Assembly: GCF_035645195.1 (NCBI RefSeq)
Contig: NZ_DASQNA010000027.1
Coordinates: 1-64,000 of the forward strand
Length of the DNA: 64,000 nucleotides
DNA from: Paenibacillus sp.
GTDB lineage: Bacteria > Bacillota > Bacilli > Paenibacillales > YIM-B00363
Direction: 5' to 3'
Numbering within the stretch: position 1 is the first letter of the stretch; each line of letters begins with the position of its first letter. Of this stretch, positions 7,002 through 15,092 are shown piece after piece. The position numbers and the translations under genes were made by a program. Below the pieces are notes generated by a model. It was not told the origin of the DNA. It searched no databases and saw only the letters and a list, made by a program, of their open reading frames with translations.

Positions 7002-8927
7002 ATGACGGCGTTCATGAGAGCCTCGACGCAGAAAAAGCGGCGGCGCGTCATCGAGACGGCCATCCGGCTGTTCATGGAGAAAGGCTACGAACAGGCATCC
7101 GTGGACGAAATCATCCAAGAAGCGAACATTTCTAAAGGAACGTTCTATCATTACTTTCAAAGCAAAGAAGAGCTGCTCGCCGAATTGACCATAGGTCAGG
7201 CGGAAATCATCGAGCACTGGCAGTCGATGTCGCCGGCGCAGGTGCCTTCGCTGGAACGGCATATTAATCGGCTGTTCTTAGACTTGGGGTCTAGTTTGGC
7301 GCATATGCCGAAGCTGTTCCGCAGCTTGACGGCGCTCGCCATGAGCAACGATAACGTGAGGAAACGGCAGGCGGAGCAGCTCGGGGCGCTCGAAGCGGCC
7401 GTCATGAAATGGCTGCCGGACCGCAGGAAGGCGGAGCTGTTGGTCGCCGTATATTACGGGTCGCTTCACGCCTGGGCGTACCAAGAGGACTCCAGCTTGA
7501 TCGCGACGCTGCAGTCGAACCTGGCCGCCGCATGGGCGGGGCTCCGGGCGGCGGAGCTGCCGGCGCCGATCGAAATTACCGGAAACGAGAAAGAGGGATA
7601 CCGAATGAAAGTGGCGATTATCGGAGGAGGGCTCGCGGGTCTGACCGCGGCGGCGTATTTGTCGGAGCATCCATCGATCGAGGGCGTGCTGTTCGAACGG
7701 AGCCCGCAGCTCGGCGGGCGCGCGTTCACGTACGAGAAGTCCGGATTTACGCTCAATTACGGCGCGCACGCGGTGTACGGCATCGATCGGCACGAGCTAA
7801 CGAATCTGGAGCGGGAGCTTGGGCTGTCGTTCGGCAGCAAGCAGGTCGACAAGCGCAAGGTGATGTACGCGAAGGACGGCCGCCTGACGCCGGCGCCGCT
7901 CGACGCGATGAACCTGATGAAGACGGATTTGCTGCCGTCGATGCAGAAAGTGCGGTTCGTCGCGGAAATCGCCGCCATTATCGCGAACATCCACAATATG
8001 AAAAACTACCGCACGCTAGGCGATTATTTGGCGGAAGCCGAAAGCGGCGAAGATTTGAAAGAGCTGTGGGAGCATCTCGTCTGCTCGAATTTCTTCATCG
8101 CGCCGTCGGACGCCCGCAACGTGCCGGGTCATGTCATCGGCGAATATTATCACAACCTGTTCCTTTCCAGTCGTCCGGTCAATTACGTGCTCGGCAGCTG
8201 GGCGGTCATCACGAACCAGCTCAGGCACAAAATCGAGGACAGCGGCCGCTGGAGCCTCAAGCTGCAGGAAGCGGTCGACGAGATCCGGTACGAAAACCGG
8301 AAATACAAGCTCCGCACGAAGAACGGAGAAGACGAATTCGACCGCGTCGTCTTCGCGATGCCGGTGCAGCAAGTCGTGAAGCTGCTGCGCGGCACGCCGT
8401 GGGAACCGTTCCTCGCCGACTTCGAGAAGGCGACGCCGACCGAGGTGATGGTGTACGACATCGGTCTCAACGAGGTGGTGGCGCGGCCGTTCTCGTATAT
8501 CAGCGACATGAACAAGAAGCTGTTCATCAGCGACGTGTCGGCGACCGATCATACGGTCGTGCCGGAAGGCGGGCAACTGCTGCAGGGCATCGCGTATTTG
8601 AGCGATCAGTTCGAGAGCGAGGAGCAGCGCAAACAATATCTCGATCAGAAGACGGCGCAGATGGAAGAAATGTTCGACACGTATTATCCGGGCTGGCGGG
8701 AGAAGGTCGCGGTGAAACGGGTATCGAAAAAAGCGATGGTGTCGAGCGTCAAAAATATCGTCACGAACCGGCTTCTGCCGGTGCGCCTCGATTCGGTGCC
8801 GTTCTATTTCTGCGGCGACGGCTGCGAAGGCAAAGGCGAGCTGGCAGAACGGGCGTTCTCGAGCGCGAGGGCGGCAGCCCAGCAAATTTTGGCCGAAGCG
8901 CGCAAGGAAGAGAGAGTTCTTGTATAA
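7002..8927 (+). CDS. TetR-family regulator fused in frame to an FAD-dependent (phytoene-desaturase-like) oxidoreductase
   Basis: One open frame of 641 codons holds two proteins that are normally separate. Residues 1-200 are a full TetR repressor: the helix-turn-helix ASVDEIIQEANISKGTFYHY is at about 36-55, then an effector domain. From residue 202 a complete NAD(P)/FAD amine-oxidase-type flavoprotein begins with MKVAIIGGGLAGLTAAAYL and ends in the C-terminal FAD block FYFCGDGCEGKGELAERAF. No stop separates them. However, ATG 7605 has its own ribosome binding site, so the oxidoreductase may also be made alone. The start is ATG 7002 behind AAAAGGGGG. The reaction and substrate are unknown; carotenoid desaturases and NAD(P)-binding protoporphyrinogen-oxidase-like enzymes are relatives. 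A sequencing error that removed a stop is possible. Confidence 0.85.
   Translation: MTAFMRASTQKKRRRVIETAIRLFMEKGYEQASVDEIIQEANISKGTFYHYFQSKEELLAELTIGQAEIIEHWQSMSPAQVPSLERHINRLFLDLGSSLAHMPKLFRSLTALAMSNDNVRKRQAEQLGALEAAVMKWLPDRRKAELLVAVYYGSLHAWAYQEDSSLIATLQSNLAAAWAGLRAAELPAPIEITGNEKEGYRMKVAIIGGGLAGLTAAAYLSEHPSIEGVLFERSPQLGGRAFTYEKSGFTLNYGAHAVYGIDRHELTNLERELGLSFGSKQVDKRKVMYAKDGRLTPAPLDAMNLMKTDLLPSMQKVRFVAEIAAIIANIHNMKNYRTLGDYLAEAESGEDLKELWEHLVCSNFFIAPSDARNVPGHVIGEYYHNLFLSSRPVNYVLGSWAVITNQLRHKIEDSGRWSLKLQEAVDEIRYENRKYKLRTKNGEDEFDRVVFAMPVQQVVKLLRGTPWEPFLADFEKATPTEVMVYDIGLNEVVARPFSYISDMNKKLFISDVSATDHTVVPEGGQLLQGIAYLSDQFESEEQRKQYLDQKTAQMEEMFDTYYPGWREKVAVKRVSKKAMVSSVKNIVTNRLLPVRLDSVPFYFCGDGCEGKGELAERAFSSARAAAQQILAEARKEERVLV
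7590..7607 (+). promoter_or_regulatory. Internal ribosome binding site and start codon of the oxidoreductase half
   Basis: AAAGAGGGA (7590-7598), 6 nt, then ATG 7605. The ATG is exactly where flavoproteins of this family start (MKVAIIGGG) and is in frame with the upstream TetR part. Translation could therefore yield both a fusion and a separate enzyme. Confidence 0.6.
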
Positions 8928-8938
8928 CCGTATTCTAA

Positions 8939-8973
8939 CGAAGCCCTGCGCGCCGATCCGGCCGCAGGGCTTC
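8939..8973 (+). terminator. Hairpin after the fusion gene (weak terminator)
   Basis: CGAAGCCCTGCG (8939-8950) pairs perfectly with CGCAGGGCTTCG (8962-8973). It lies between the convergent fusion gene and the second ger operon. There is no good T-run on either strand, so termination is inferred only from the strength of the stem. Confidence 0.45.
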
Positions 8974-8978
8974 GCCGT

Positions 8979-9188
8979 TCATGAACGGAGCTGCACGAGC
9001 GCCCAATTGCCTGCCCAGACGAGCAAGGCTAAGCCGACGTTGACGCAGCCGAGCACGAACGCGTATTTGCCTTCCCGGCGCTGCTTGGCATGCCGGTACA
9101 GCCGGGTATCAACCCACAGCGTGAGCAGGCCGGAGGCCAGCAGCAGCATGACGAGGAAAGGGATATAGCCGAACTCGGACTGTTGCAC
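8979..9188 (-). CDS. Small two-helix membrane protein at the end of the second ger operon (CLC_0170-like)
   Basis: About 69 residues with two hydrophobic helices (near residues 7-26 and 46-66) joined by a basic loop, RLYRHAKQRREGK. I recall small proteins of this kind, named CLC_0170 family, next to germinant-receptor operons in clostridia and Paenibacillus; that match is from memory. The start is taken as GTG 9188, with AAAGGGG 11 nt upstream. TTG 9209 is possible, and the longer frame up to 9326 only shadows the C-terminus of GerC. It follows the GerC stop by 26 nt, so it is probably cotranscribed with the receptor. Its role is unknown. Confidence 0.65.
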   Translation of the reverse strand: MQQSEFGYIPFLVMLLLASGLLTLWVDTRLYRHAKQRREGKYAFVLGCVNVGLALLVWAGNWALVQLRS

Positions 9189-9214
9189 TTCTTCGAACGC
9201 CCCTTTCAATAAGG

Positions 9215-10450
9215 TTATTTCGCCTTCTGTCCGACCCGGCGCACTTGCAGCGTTGCGGTTACCTGCACGTCCAGGTCCTTGAAGGCTTCCTGCCATCGCT
9301 CTTTGGTACGAATGTTTCGATTCCAATAGCCGGGCGCCTTCGCCCGAATATATTCGCCGTAGCCGAAAATGTCCGCCCCTTCCGACTGCAGCTGATGGAT
9401 GAAGTCTTCGTATTGCTTCGTTATCCGTTCGGACAAATCGTTCTCGATCAGCCGGATCACGTCGAGCGAGGCGACTTTGCCCGCATCGGGTTCGGACAAT
9501 TCCGATATATTGCCTTCCAGGTACACCTTCACCTGTATCGTCGGCCGACCGTTGCGCATATGCACGTCGGTGGACGCCCTCCGATTCGTGACCCGAAACA
9601 TCGCGGTTTCCTCCGTGCCGGGAATGCGCACGTAGGAGGAGTAGCCGCCTTGGCCGTTGCCGATGAGCCCCATGTACAGCGCGATCTCCAACGTTTTCGT
9701 CACGCCGGCGAGCTTGTCGTTCTTGAAATAGGCGAGACCCGCCAAACGGACGTTGTCCTTATCTTCGATCTGCAGGTAAGGCAAATTCGCCTCCCGGCCT
9801 TTGCTGGAGAGCTTGATCCAGAAGCTGCCGATCGGCTCCATCGGATAACGGCCCATCTGCACGGCGTTATCCAGCGTGGCCATCAGGTATAGCGCGGGCA
9901 CGCGTTCGAGCTGCGGCGCCGCTTTCAAATATTCCGAGGCGTTCTCCTTCGACACGACGAGCCAAGCGAGGCGGCGAATTTCCGGATTGCGGCGCAGATA
10001 GTCGTTGATGTTGCTCGTGCCGCGGCGCGCGACGTCTTCGGAAATGACGATTACGCGAAGATGGCCGAAAAACAGCCGGTCCGCCACCTCTTGCTGCAGC
10101 GCCTCCACAGCGTCCTCGATCGTATGACCGACCGACTCGAGTACCCAGACCGGCTCTTGGCCGCCGCTCGCGCCGCCGCCGCCGCCGCCTTCTCCGGGGC
10201 CGAGCGGAATGCGGCCGGGCACCGCGATTTGCGCCGTCAAGCGAATCAAATGGCCATCCGGCAGCGGCGTGTTGTTGTTCTCTTTTAAAGCGTCCTCTTG
10301 AATGTACGATTCGTTCTCGGCTTCGTGGGATTCGGCGATGTCGACCGCGATCGCGAGCACGACGGCGCGTTCTTCGATTTCCAGCCGGTCCCAGCAGCCC
10401 GCGAGCGGAACCAGCAGGACCAGCGCCAGAGCCGCGCGGAGCAGTTTCAT
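9215..10450 (-). CDS. Spore germination lipoprotein, Ger(x)C family (second ger operon)
   Basis: The C subunit of a second germinant receptor, 411 residues. The signal peptide ends in the lipobox PLAGC, followed by the family signature WDRLEIEERAVVLAIAVD. A glycine-rich stretch near residues 85-95 resembles the linker in the first operon's GerC, though the two are clearly diverged paralogues. ATG 10450 overlaps the permease stop as ATGA and has GGGGGAAAG upstream. The gene order here is A-B-C, unlike the first operon. Confidence 0.92.
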   Translation of the reverse strand: MKLLRAALALVLLVPLAGCWDRLEIEERAVVLAIAVDIAESHEAENESYIQEDALKENNNTPLPDGHLIRLTAQIAVPGRIPLGPGEGGGGGGASGGQEPVWVLESVGHTIEDAVEALQQEVADRLFFGHLRVIVISEDVARRGTSNINDYLRRNPEIRRLAWLVVSKENASEYLKAAPQLERVPALYLMATLDNAVQMGRYPMEPIGSFWIKLSSKGREANLPYLQIEDKDNVRLAGLAYFKNDKLAGVTKTLEIALYMGLIGNGQGGYSSYVRIPGTEETAMFRVTNRRASTDVHMRNGRPTIQVKVYLEGNISELSEPDAGKVASLDVIRLIENDLSERITKQYEDFIHQLQSEGADIFGYGEYIRAKAPGYWNRNIRTKERWQEAFKDLDVQVTATLQVRRVGQKAK

Positions 10451-11541
10451 GCTTCTTTCCCCCTAATGCCGCGAATAGCGGCGACCGCGAGCAGCAGGCC
10501 GGGATACACAATCGTCAGCAGCAGCCCGATCCGGCCGACGATTTTAATGATTTCGTACAAATGGAGCACGTTCGACGGCGCCATCGCGATGGCGAAAATG
10601 ATCGGGAGCAGAAAAAACGTAAACAGCTTATGATCGTGCAGCCGAAACAGCTCTTTCAACCCGTTGACGGCCAAGTAATAGCTCGACATCAGCGTCGTGA
10701 ACACCGCCGTCACCCAAATGGACAAAAAAGCGGCGTCGAGCCGTTCCAGCACGTTCGCCGGGAGCGCCGTCGTTTTCGCCAGCTCGAGCGTCGGCCACAG
10801 CAGGTTTTGGGTCTCCATCGGGCCGAACACGGCGACGACCGCGACGACGGTCAGCAAATAGAGACCGCCGGCGATGGCGATGCCGAAGACGCTCGCGAGC
10901 ATCGCCTTCCGAGGACGCTGCATATGCGGAATGACCAAGGACATGACGAAGTAGCCTTGGAACAAGGCGGTAATCGTCGAGACGCCGTCGAGAAACCGCG
11001 GGCGTTCGTTCCCGAACACGGGCAGCAAATAAAGAATGTTCGAATTTTTGAGCGATAGGACGACGATGACGATCGCCGGAAACAGGACGATCGGCAAATA
11101 GAACAAGTGCATGTAGGCGAACGCGTTGATGTCGGCGCGGGCGGACAGCAGCGCGAGCAGCAGCATGACGACGACCGTCACTTCGATCGGCGTATTCTTG
11201 AGGACCGACGTGACGACGACGGTGCCGAACTCCCGCGCGGCGAGCGCCGTCAGCACGGAGAAGAAGACGATCAGCGACGCGCTGCCGACGGCCGCGATCC
11301 AACGGCCGACGATCAGTTCGCTGAGGCGGACGAACGACACTTGGGGAAAGCGCATGCCGAGCTTCGTGACGAGAAACAATCCCGCGAAAGCGACGAGCAT
11401 CGCGACGAGGGTTGCCATCGGCGCGCCGGTTTCCGCCGCCCGCACGGCGAACAGAGGCAGCGGAAGGACGCCGACGCCGATGATGGTGCTAATCAGAATC
11501 GCGGTCGCCTGAATGGTCGTGATGTCTCTGTACGTCTTCAA
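10447..11541 (-). CDS. Spore germination permease, GerB family (second ger operon)
   Basis: A 364-residue membrane protein of the amino acid permease-like germinant receptor B subunit family. It begins MKTYRDITTIQATAILISTIIGVGVLPLP, typical of the first helix, and has about ten transmembrane segments ending in a short basic tail. The start ATG 11541 lies inside the 3' part of the GerA gene (53-nt overlap), and its stop overlaps the GerC start, so all three are tightly coupled. It should bind the germinant in the inner spore membrane. Confidence 0.9.
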   Translation of the reverse strand: MKTYRDITTIQATAILISTIIGVGVLPLPLFAVRAAETGAPMATLVAMLVAFAGLFLVTKLGMRFPQVSFVRLSELIVGRWIAAVGSASLIVFFSVLTALAAREFGTVVVTSVLKNTPIEVTVVVMLLLALLSARADINAFAYMHLFYLPIVLFPAIVIVVLSLKNSNILYLLPVFGNERPRFLDGVSTITALFQGYFVMSLVIPHMQRPRKAMLASVFGIAIAGGLYLLTVVAVVAVFGPMETQNLLWPTLELAKTTALPANVLERLDAAFLSIWVTAVFTTLMSSYYLAVNGLKELFRLHDHKLFTFFLLPIIFAIAMAPSNVLHLYEIIKIVGRIGLLLTIVYPGLLLAVAAIRGIRGKEA

Positions 11542-13129
11542 CTGACTCGACCTCTTTCCGTTGCAAAATGTTGCGGGTTTTCGCGCCCCTCCGATCCATC
11601 GTTTTGCGCCCGACCCGGCTTTTCATGCCGGCGCGGAGCATGTCGGGCCGCTCCGACATCCACCACAGCGGCCCGCGTATGAGCAGGTCCTTCATGCCCT
11701 GCCAGTTGCCCGGCACGGCGGGCGTCAAGTACGGGACGCCGAACGATTTGAGCGACAGGGCGTGGTTGCCGATCAGGATCAGTCCGACGACGATGCCGTA
11801 CAAGCCGAACATGCCCGCGAGGAAGATGAGCGGGAAGCGCAGCATGCGCAGCGCGAAGGCCGCGTTGTAGGCCGGCGTAGCGAACGAGCCGATCGTCGTC
11901 AGCGCGATGACGACGACGGTGATCGGGCTCGCGAAGCCGGCGGACACGGCCGCTTGGCCGATGACGAGCACGCCGACGATGGAGAGGGCGCCGCCGACCT
12001 GCTGCGGCAGGCGGATCGTCGCCTCCCGCAGAATCTCCATTGAAATCTCCATGACAAGCACTTCGACGACGGACGGGAACGGCACGCCCGCGCGTCCGCC
12101 GGCGACGGCGATCGCGAATTCCGTCGGGATGAGCTCCGGATTGAAGGAGATGATGGCGACGTACAGCGAAGGCGTGATAAGCGAGAACAGCAGGGCGAGG
12201 ACGCGCGCGAGGCGGGAGAACGAACCCTGCAGGAAGCGGGAGGCGTAGTCCTCCGACGATTGATAAAACTGTACGAACACGGTCGGCGCGATCAAGGCGA
12301 ACGGCGAGCCGTCCACCAAAATGACGACGCGGCCTTCGATCATTTGCCCGACCGCCCGGTCCGGCTTCTCCGTGTTCTGAATTTGCGGGAACGGCGACAT
12401 ATGGTTGTCCTCGATGAGCTGCTCCAGAAAGCCGCTGTCGAGAATGCCATCGATGTCGACCGACTTGATGCGCCGCTGCACTTCTTCGACGAGCTCGGGA
12501 TTGGCGATGCCCTCGAGGTAGCAAACCGCCACCTTCGATTTCGTGATGCGGCCGACCCGCATAATTTTGATGCGCAGGTTCGGGGTCGGCAGCCGGTACC
12601 GAAGCAAGCCTAAATTGAAGATGAGCGGCTCGATGAAGCCTTCCCGCGGCCCTTGAATCGTCTGCTCCGTCGGCGGCTGGGACACGGAGCGCTTCGGCAC
12701 GTTGGGCGAGCCGATGACGAACGCTTGGTCGAGGCCGTCTACGACGACGACGGCTCGGCCCTGCAGAATCGCGTCGACCAGCGTGTAGAGATCGCTTTCG
12801 AGCAAGCACTCGCCGTGGATGAGCGCTTCCTCCGCGATCACCTGTTTCAGCTGTTCCTTCTCGACGGGAGCCCCCTGCAGATGCCGCGGACCTTGCATGA
12901 GCGGCTGAAGAATGTCGCTGTTAATGATAGCTTGATTGGACAGGTCCGTGAAATAAAACAAGGCGGCGGGCGTCCCGTCGAACACCAAGAACCGGCGGAC
13001 GACGAAGTCGTCGGTTTCGCTGAGCAAGCTCCGCACGATGCGAACCGTCTCCTCCAGCGCCGGCGGGAGCGGCGCGCCGGCGTATCGATCCATCGATTCG
13101 TTCGGCGGCGTGCGGTTGCGGCGGCGCAT
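11489..13129 (-). CDS. Spore germination protein, GerA family (second ger operon)
   Basis: The A subunit, 546 residues, about 70 longer than the copy at 3987. It has the block IQGPREGFIEPLIFNLGLLR in the soluble half and EISMEILREATIRLPQQ plus GQAAVSAGFASPITV in the membrane half. The extra length includes a basic C-terminal tail after the last helix, and part of it overlaps the next gene. The start is ATG 13129, 7 nt after GGGAGGG. It is the first gene of a four-gene operon with B, C and a small membrane protein. Forespore expression is expected from the family, but I could not identify a convincing SigG promoter. Confidence 0.92.
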   Translation of the reverse strand: MRRRNRTPPNESMDRYAGAPLPPALEETVRIVRSLLSETDDFVVRRFLVFDGTPAALFYFTDLSNQAIINSDILQPLMQGPRHLQGAPVEKEQLKQVIAEEALIHGECLLESDLYTLVDAILQGRAVVVVDGLDQAFVIGSPNVPKRSVSQPPTEQTIQGPREGFIEPLIFNLGLLRYRLPTPNLRIKIMRVGRITKSKVAVCYLEGIANPELVEEVQRRIKSVDIDGILDSGFLEQLIEDNHMSPFPQIQNTEKPDRAVGQMIEGRVVILVDGSPFALIAPTVFVQFYQSSEDYASRFLQGSFSRLARVLALLFSLITPSLYVAIISFNPELIPTEFAIAVAGGRAGVPFPSVVEVLVMEISMEILREATIRLPQQVGGALSIVGVLVIGQAAVSAGFASPITVVVIALTTIGSFATPAYNAAFALRMLRFPLIFLAGMFGLYGIVVGLILIGNHALSLKSFGVPYLTPAVPGNWQGMKDLLIRGPLWWMSERPDMLRAGMKSRVGRKTMDRRGAKTRNILQRKEVESVEDVQRHHDHSGDRDSD

Positions 13130-13269
13130 GGCGAATCCCTCCCGTTCCGATACAAAACTAGATGCCCCGTTTTCTTAGAATTTTCACGAATGCGGGAAAT
13201 CATGCACGGAGATGGCGGCGGACGGGGTATAATGGACGTATTTCGCAAGCCGGAGAGGAGTGTTTTCAT

Positions 13270-13389
13270 ATGTTCGAAGAGGTTCCGGGCGTCGTTTGGT
13301 TCGCGGCCGTGCTCATTTTGGGGCTGGTGACGTGGCTCGTCATTTGGGCGACGAACAAAGGGTATTCCAAGCAGTGGGACCAGGATTGA
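13270..13389 (+). CDS. 39-residue single-span membrane protein, unknown function
   Basis: I do not recognise this protein. It has a short acidic start (MFEEVPG), one hydrophobic helix at about residues 9-26 and a polar tail [13 protein letters not shown]. The start ATG 13270 has GGAGAGGAG 9 nt upstream, and a consensus TATAAT (13228-13233) lies 36 bases before the start with a poor -35. These signals make it a credible small gene although it is very short. It lies 92 nt upstream of guaB on the same strand and diverges from the second ger operon. Confidence 0.6.
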   Translation: MFEEVPGVVWFAAVLILGLVTWLVIWATNKGYSKQWDQD

Positions 13390-13481
13390 TCCTAGACAAA
13401 AAAGGATTGACCGCCGGCGCGGCGAGTGATAGAATCATAAAAATTTACCCAAAACCAAGGAAGGGAAGGGATGAAGCCGCA

Positions 13482-14984
13482 ATGGCCATCTATTATAACG
13501 AACCGTCGCGCACGTTCAGCGAATATTTGCTCATTCCGAATTTGACCCGGAAAGACTGCACGCCAGCGAACGTCGACCTGAAGACGCCGCTCGTCAAATT
13601 CAAGGAAGGAGAGAAGCCGGCATATTCGCTGAATATCCCGTTCTCCTCCGCGGTCATGCAATCGGTGTCGGACGATAAGATGGGCGTCGCCCTCGCGAGA
13701 GCCGGCGGCATCTCGTTCATCTTCGGCTCCCAGCCGATCGAAGAGCAAGCCCGCATGGTCCGCAGCGTCAAAACGTACAAAGCGGGCTTCGTCGTCAGCC
13801 GCTCGAATTTAACGCCGGACCACACGCTCCAGGACGTCCTCGACCTGAAGAAGCGCAACGGTCACTCCACCTTCGCCATCACCCACGACGGATCGCCGAA
13901 CGGCAAGCTGCTCGGCATCGTGACGAGCCGCGACTACCGCATCAGCCGCGACGCGCCGAACAAGCCGGTCCGCGACTTCATGACCCCGTTCGAATCGCTC
14001 ATCGTCGGCCGCTCGGGCATCACGCTGTCCGAAGCGAACGACCTCATTTGGGATCACAAACTCAACTGTCTGCCGATCGTCGACGAAGAGCAGCGCCTCG
14101 ATTATCTCGTGTTCCGCAAAGACTACGACGCGCACAAAGAGCATCCGTACGAGCTGCTCGACGCGAACAAGAGCTACGTCGTCGGCGCGGGCATTAACAG
14201 CAAGGACTACCAAGACCGCGTGCCGGCGCTCGTCGAAGCGGGCGTGGACGTGCTCGTCATCGACTCTTCGGACGGGTACAGCGAGTGGCAGCGGGAAACG
14301 ATCGAGTACGTGAAAGCGAATTTCGACGTCAAGATCGGCGCGGGCAACGTCGTCGACCGGGAGGGGTTCCTGTATCTCGTCGAGGCGGGCGCCGATTTCG
14401 TCAAGGTCGGCATCGGCGGCGGCTCGATCTGCATTACGCGCGAGCAGAAGGGCATCGGCCGCGGGCAAGCGACGGCGGTCATCGAGGTGGCCGAGGCGAG
14501 AGATCAATATTACAAGGAAACCGGCATTTACATTCCGATTTGTTCCGACGGCGGCATCGTGCACGATTACCACATTACGCTGGCGCTCGCCATGGGCGCG
14601 GACTTCGTCATGATGGGACGCTATTTCGCTCGCTTCGACGAAAGCCCGACGCGCAAAGTGAAAATCGGCGGGACGTTCGTGAAGGAGTTTTGGGGCGAAG
14701 GCTCGAACCGGGCGCGCAACTGGCAGCGGTACGACACGGGCGGCAAGCAGGGACTCGTTTTCGAAGAAGGCGTAGATTCCTATGTACCTTACGCGGGCGG
14801 CCTGCAGGAAAATCTCGACAAGACGATCGCGAAAATCAAGTCCACGATGTGCAACTGCGGCTCGCTGACGATTGCCGAGCTGCAGAAGAACGCGCGCATT
14901 ACGCTCGTGTCCGCGACGAGTCTCGTCGAGGGCGGAGCGCATGACGTCATCTTGAAAGATAACAGCGGCTTGTCCGGGGAATAA
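13482..14984 (+). CDS. guaB: IMP dehydrogenase, Tritrichomonas-type
   Basis: This 500-residue enzyme converts IMP to XMP with NAD+, the first committed step of GMP synthesis. The TIM barrel is interrupted by a CBS-pair region at about residues 100-225. The catalytic loop is [15 protein letters not shown] with Cys317, and the mobile-flap Arg416-Tyr417 pair lies in NWQRYD. From memory, the sequence follows the Tritrichomonas foetus enzyme along its whole length (for example [28 protein letters not shown] and [11 protein letters not shown]) far more closely than the usual bacterial GuaB, whose loop reads GPGSICTTR. The start is ATG 13482, 11 nt after AAGGGAAGGG. No terminator or purine operator was seen. 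Confidence 0.95.
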   Translation: MAIYYNEPSRTFSEYLLIPNLTRKDCTPANVDLKTPLVKFKEGEKPAYSLNIPFSSAVMQSVSDDKMGVALARAGGISFIFGSQPIEEQARMVRSVKTYKAGFVVSRSNLTPDHTLQDVLDLKKRNGHSTFAITHDGSPNGKLLGIVTSRDYRISRDAPNKPVRDFMTPFESLIVGRSGITLSEANDLIWDHKLNCLPIVDEEQRLDYLVFRKDYDAHKEHPYELLDANKSYVVGAGINSKDYQDRVPALVEAGVDVLVIDSSDGYSEWQRETIEYVKANFDVKIGAGNVVDREGFLYLVEAGADFVKVGIGGGSICITREQKGIGRGQATAVIEVAEARDQYYKETGIYIPICSDGGIVHDYHITLALAMGADFVMMGRYFARFDESPTRKVKIGGTFVKEFWGEGSNRARNWQRYDTGGKQGLVFEEGVDSYVPYAGGLQENLDKTIAKIKSTMCNCGSLTIAELQKNARITLVSATSLVEGGAHDVILKDNSGLSGE

Positions 14985-15017
14985 ATGGAATTTTAATATC
15001 AAAATGCGAATAAACGT

Positions 15018-15079
15018 TTGCCTTTTGGGGGCCGATCGGTTAGATTAAAGAGCGTATGGTAAAATTATCCCCCAAAAGG
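15018..15079 (+). promoter_or_regulatory. Promoter spanned by an 11-bp inverted repeat that includes the ribosome binding site
   Basis: TTGCCT (15018-15023), 17 bp and TAGATT (15041-15046) form a fair SigA promoter. CCTTTTGGGGG (15021-15031) overlaps its -35, and a perfect inverted copy, CCCCCAAAAGG (15069-15079), lies 37 bases on, where it supplies the AAAAGG of the ribosome binding site for the DHA2 exporter. It may be a two-site operator, or an RNA hairpin if transcription starts further upstream. Confidence 0.5.
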
Positions 15080-15092
15080 GCAGAGGTGTTTC

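Noticed and set aside
9189-9326. N-terminal extension of the small membrane protein at the end of the second ger operon
   Set aside because: That stretch lies opposite in phase to the conserved C-terminus of GerC and has no hydrophobic or conserved pattern. GTG 9188 gives a normal two-helix protein.
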